Origin: Aminobacter sp. AP02
GTDB lineage: Bacteria > Pseudomonadota > Alphaproteobacteria > Rhizobiales > Rhizobiaceae
Length of the DNA stretch: 64,000 nt
Assembly (NCBI RefSeq): GCF_003148805.1
Contig: NZ_QGGX01000010.1
Span: forward strand, 154,999-218,998
Direction of reading: 5' to 3'
Positions within the stretch are counted from its first letter, which is position 1. Each line of letters starts with the position of its first letter. The position numbers were made by a program, and so were the translations under genes. The notes under the pieces are model-generated. The model was given only the letters and a program-made list of their open reading frames with translations, did no database searches and was not told where the DNA came from. Positions 63,823-64,000 of the stretch are shown here, piece after piece.

Positions 63823-64000
63823 GCGTCATTCTCGAAGCACGCAACATCGTGCGCGACTACCATGTGCCGGGCAGCTTCCTGAAGAAGGCCAAGACCGTTC
63901 ACGCCGTCAAGGGCGTGAGCTTCCAGGTCGAGAAGGGCAAGACGCTGGCGATCGTCGGCGAAAGCGGCTGCGGCAAGTCCACGCTCGGCCGCATCCTCAC
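63819..64000 (+). CDS. dppF: dipeptide ABC transporter ATPase (partial, runs off the right edge)
   Basis: The frame starts with ATG overlapping the dppD stop and continues to the window edge. The first 60 residues match DppF, with the Walker A GESGCGKST followed by LGRIL at the end. It is the second ATPase of the importer. The rest is outside the window. Confidence 0.88.
   Translation, partial: MSVILEARNIVRDYHVPGSFLKKAKTVHAVKGVSFQVEKGKTLAIVGESGCGKSTLGRIL

Overview
This 64 kb window looks like chromosome from an alphaproteobacterium of the order Hyphomicrobiales (Rhizobiales), most likely a Mesorhizobium/Aminobacter-type Phyllobacteriaceae. The basis is uniformly high GC with GC-rich third positions, a rhizobial-style mosaic palindromic repeat present three times, an NAD-dependent molybdenum formate dehydrogenase operon (fdsGBA-fdhD-fdsD), the cysteine-free alphaproteobacterial form of the Mrp/ApbC ATPase, and a PmtA-like methyltransferase. 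This placement is inferred from gene content, not from a database search. I see no rRNA, tRNA, CRISPR array, transposase, integrase or prophage gene.

Layout. 0-5.6 kb: the end of a Bat-type (VWA/TPR, BatD) operon, a small secreted cysteine peptide, a beta-carbonic anhydrase, an aldehyde dehydrogenase and a GST/ArsR/AHSA1 operon. 5.7-13.8 kb: an MsbA-like exporter divergent from a complete purine/pyrimidine-type BMP ABC importer operon ending in a CodA-like deaminase. 13.8-19.1 kb: a small lipoprotein, a DMT exporter, a CAP-domain lipoprotein, and a dimethylglycine-dehydrogenase-like flavoprotein paired with a choline-kinase-like phosphotransferase, facing a DeoR regulator. 20-23.5 kb: an OmpR-type two-component system divergent from a PmtA-like methyltransferase/DedA pair. 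23.5-26.5 kb: a three-domain regulator (alpha/beta hydrolase, degenerate cyclase, LuxR HTH) upstream of three small genes. 26.5-33.7 kb: formate dehydrogenase and its LysR regulator. 33.8-39.4 kb: VOC and DoxX proteins, Mrp, GNAT, a HAD phosphatase and pgi. 39.6-43 kb: a MocR regulator and an MttB-family methyltransferase. 43-52 kb: an orphan peptide-binding protein, a Ser/Asn repeat protein, a second ArsR/AHSA1 module, GFA and DUF899 proteins, a sugar-acid dehydratase, a methyltransferase and CoxG. 52-59 kb: a repeat-rich gap, a DMT exporter, a DUF1194 VWA protein opposite a BTAD/TPR regulator, and an acyl-CoA synthetase with a histone-like tail. 59-64 kb: a dipeptide ABC importer operon (dppABCD and the start of dppF).

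How it may work together. Several loci could feed one-carbon metabolism: methylated-amine demethylation (MttB homologue, dimethylglycine/sarcosine-type flavoprotein), a GFA-family protein and an NAD-linked formate dehydrogenase that would oxidise the resulting formate. This link is inference from gene content, not from shared operons. The least explained parts are the hydrolase-cyclase-LuxR regulator cluster, the codon-diversified NSSS repeat protein, the 40-nt palindrome against the start of a hypothetical gene near 43.4 kb, and the structured intergenic region at 52.2-52.4 kb.
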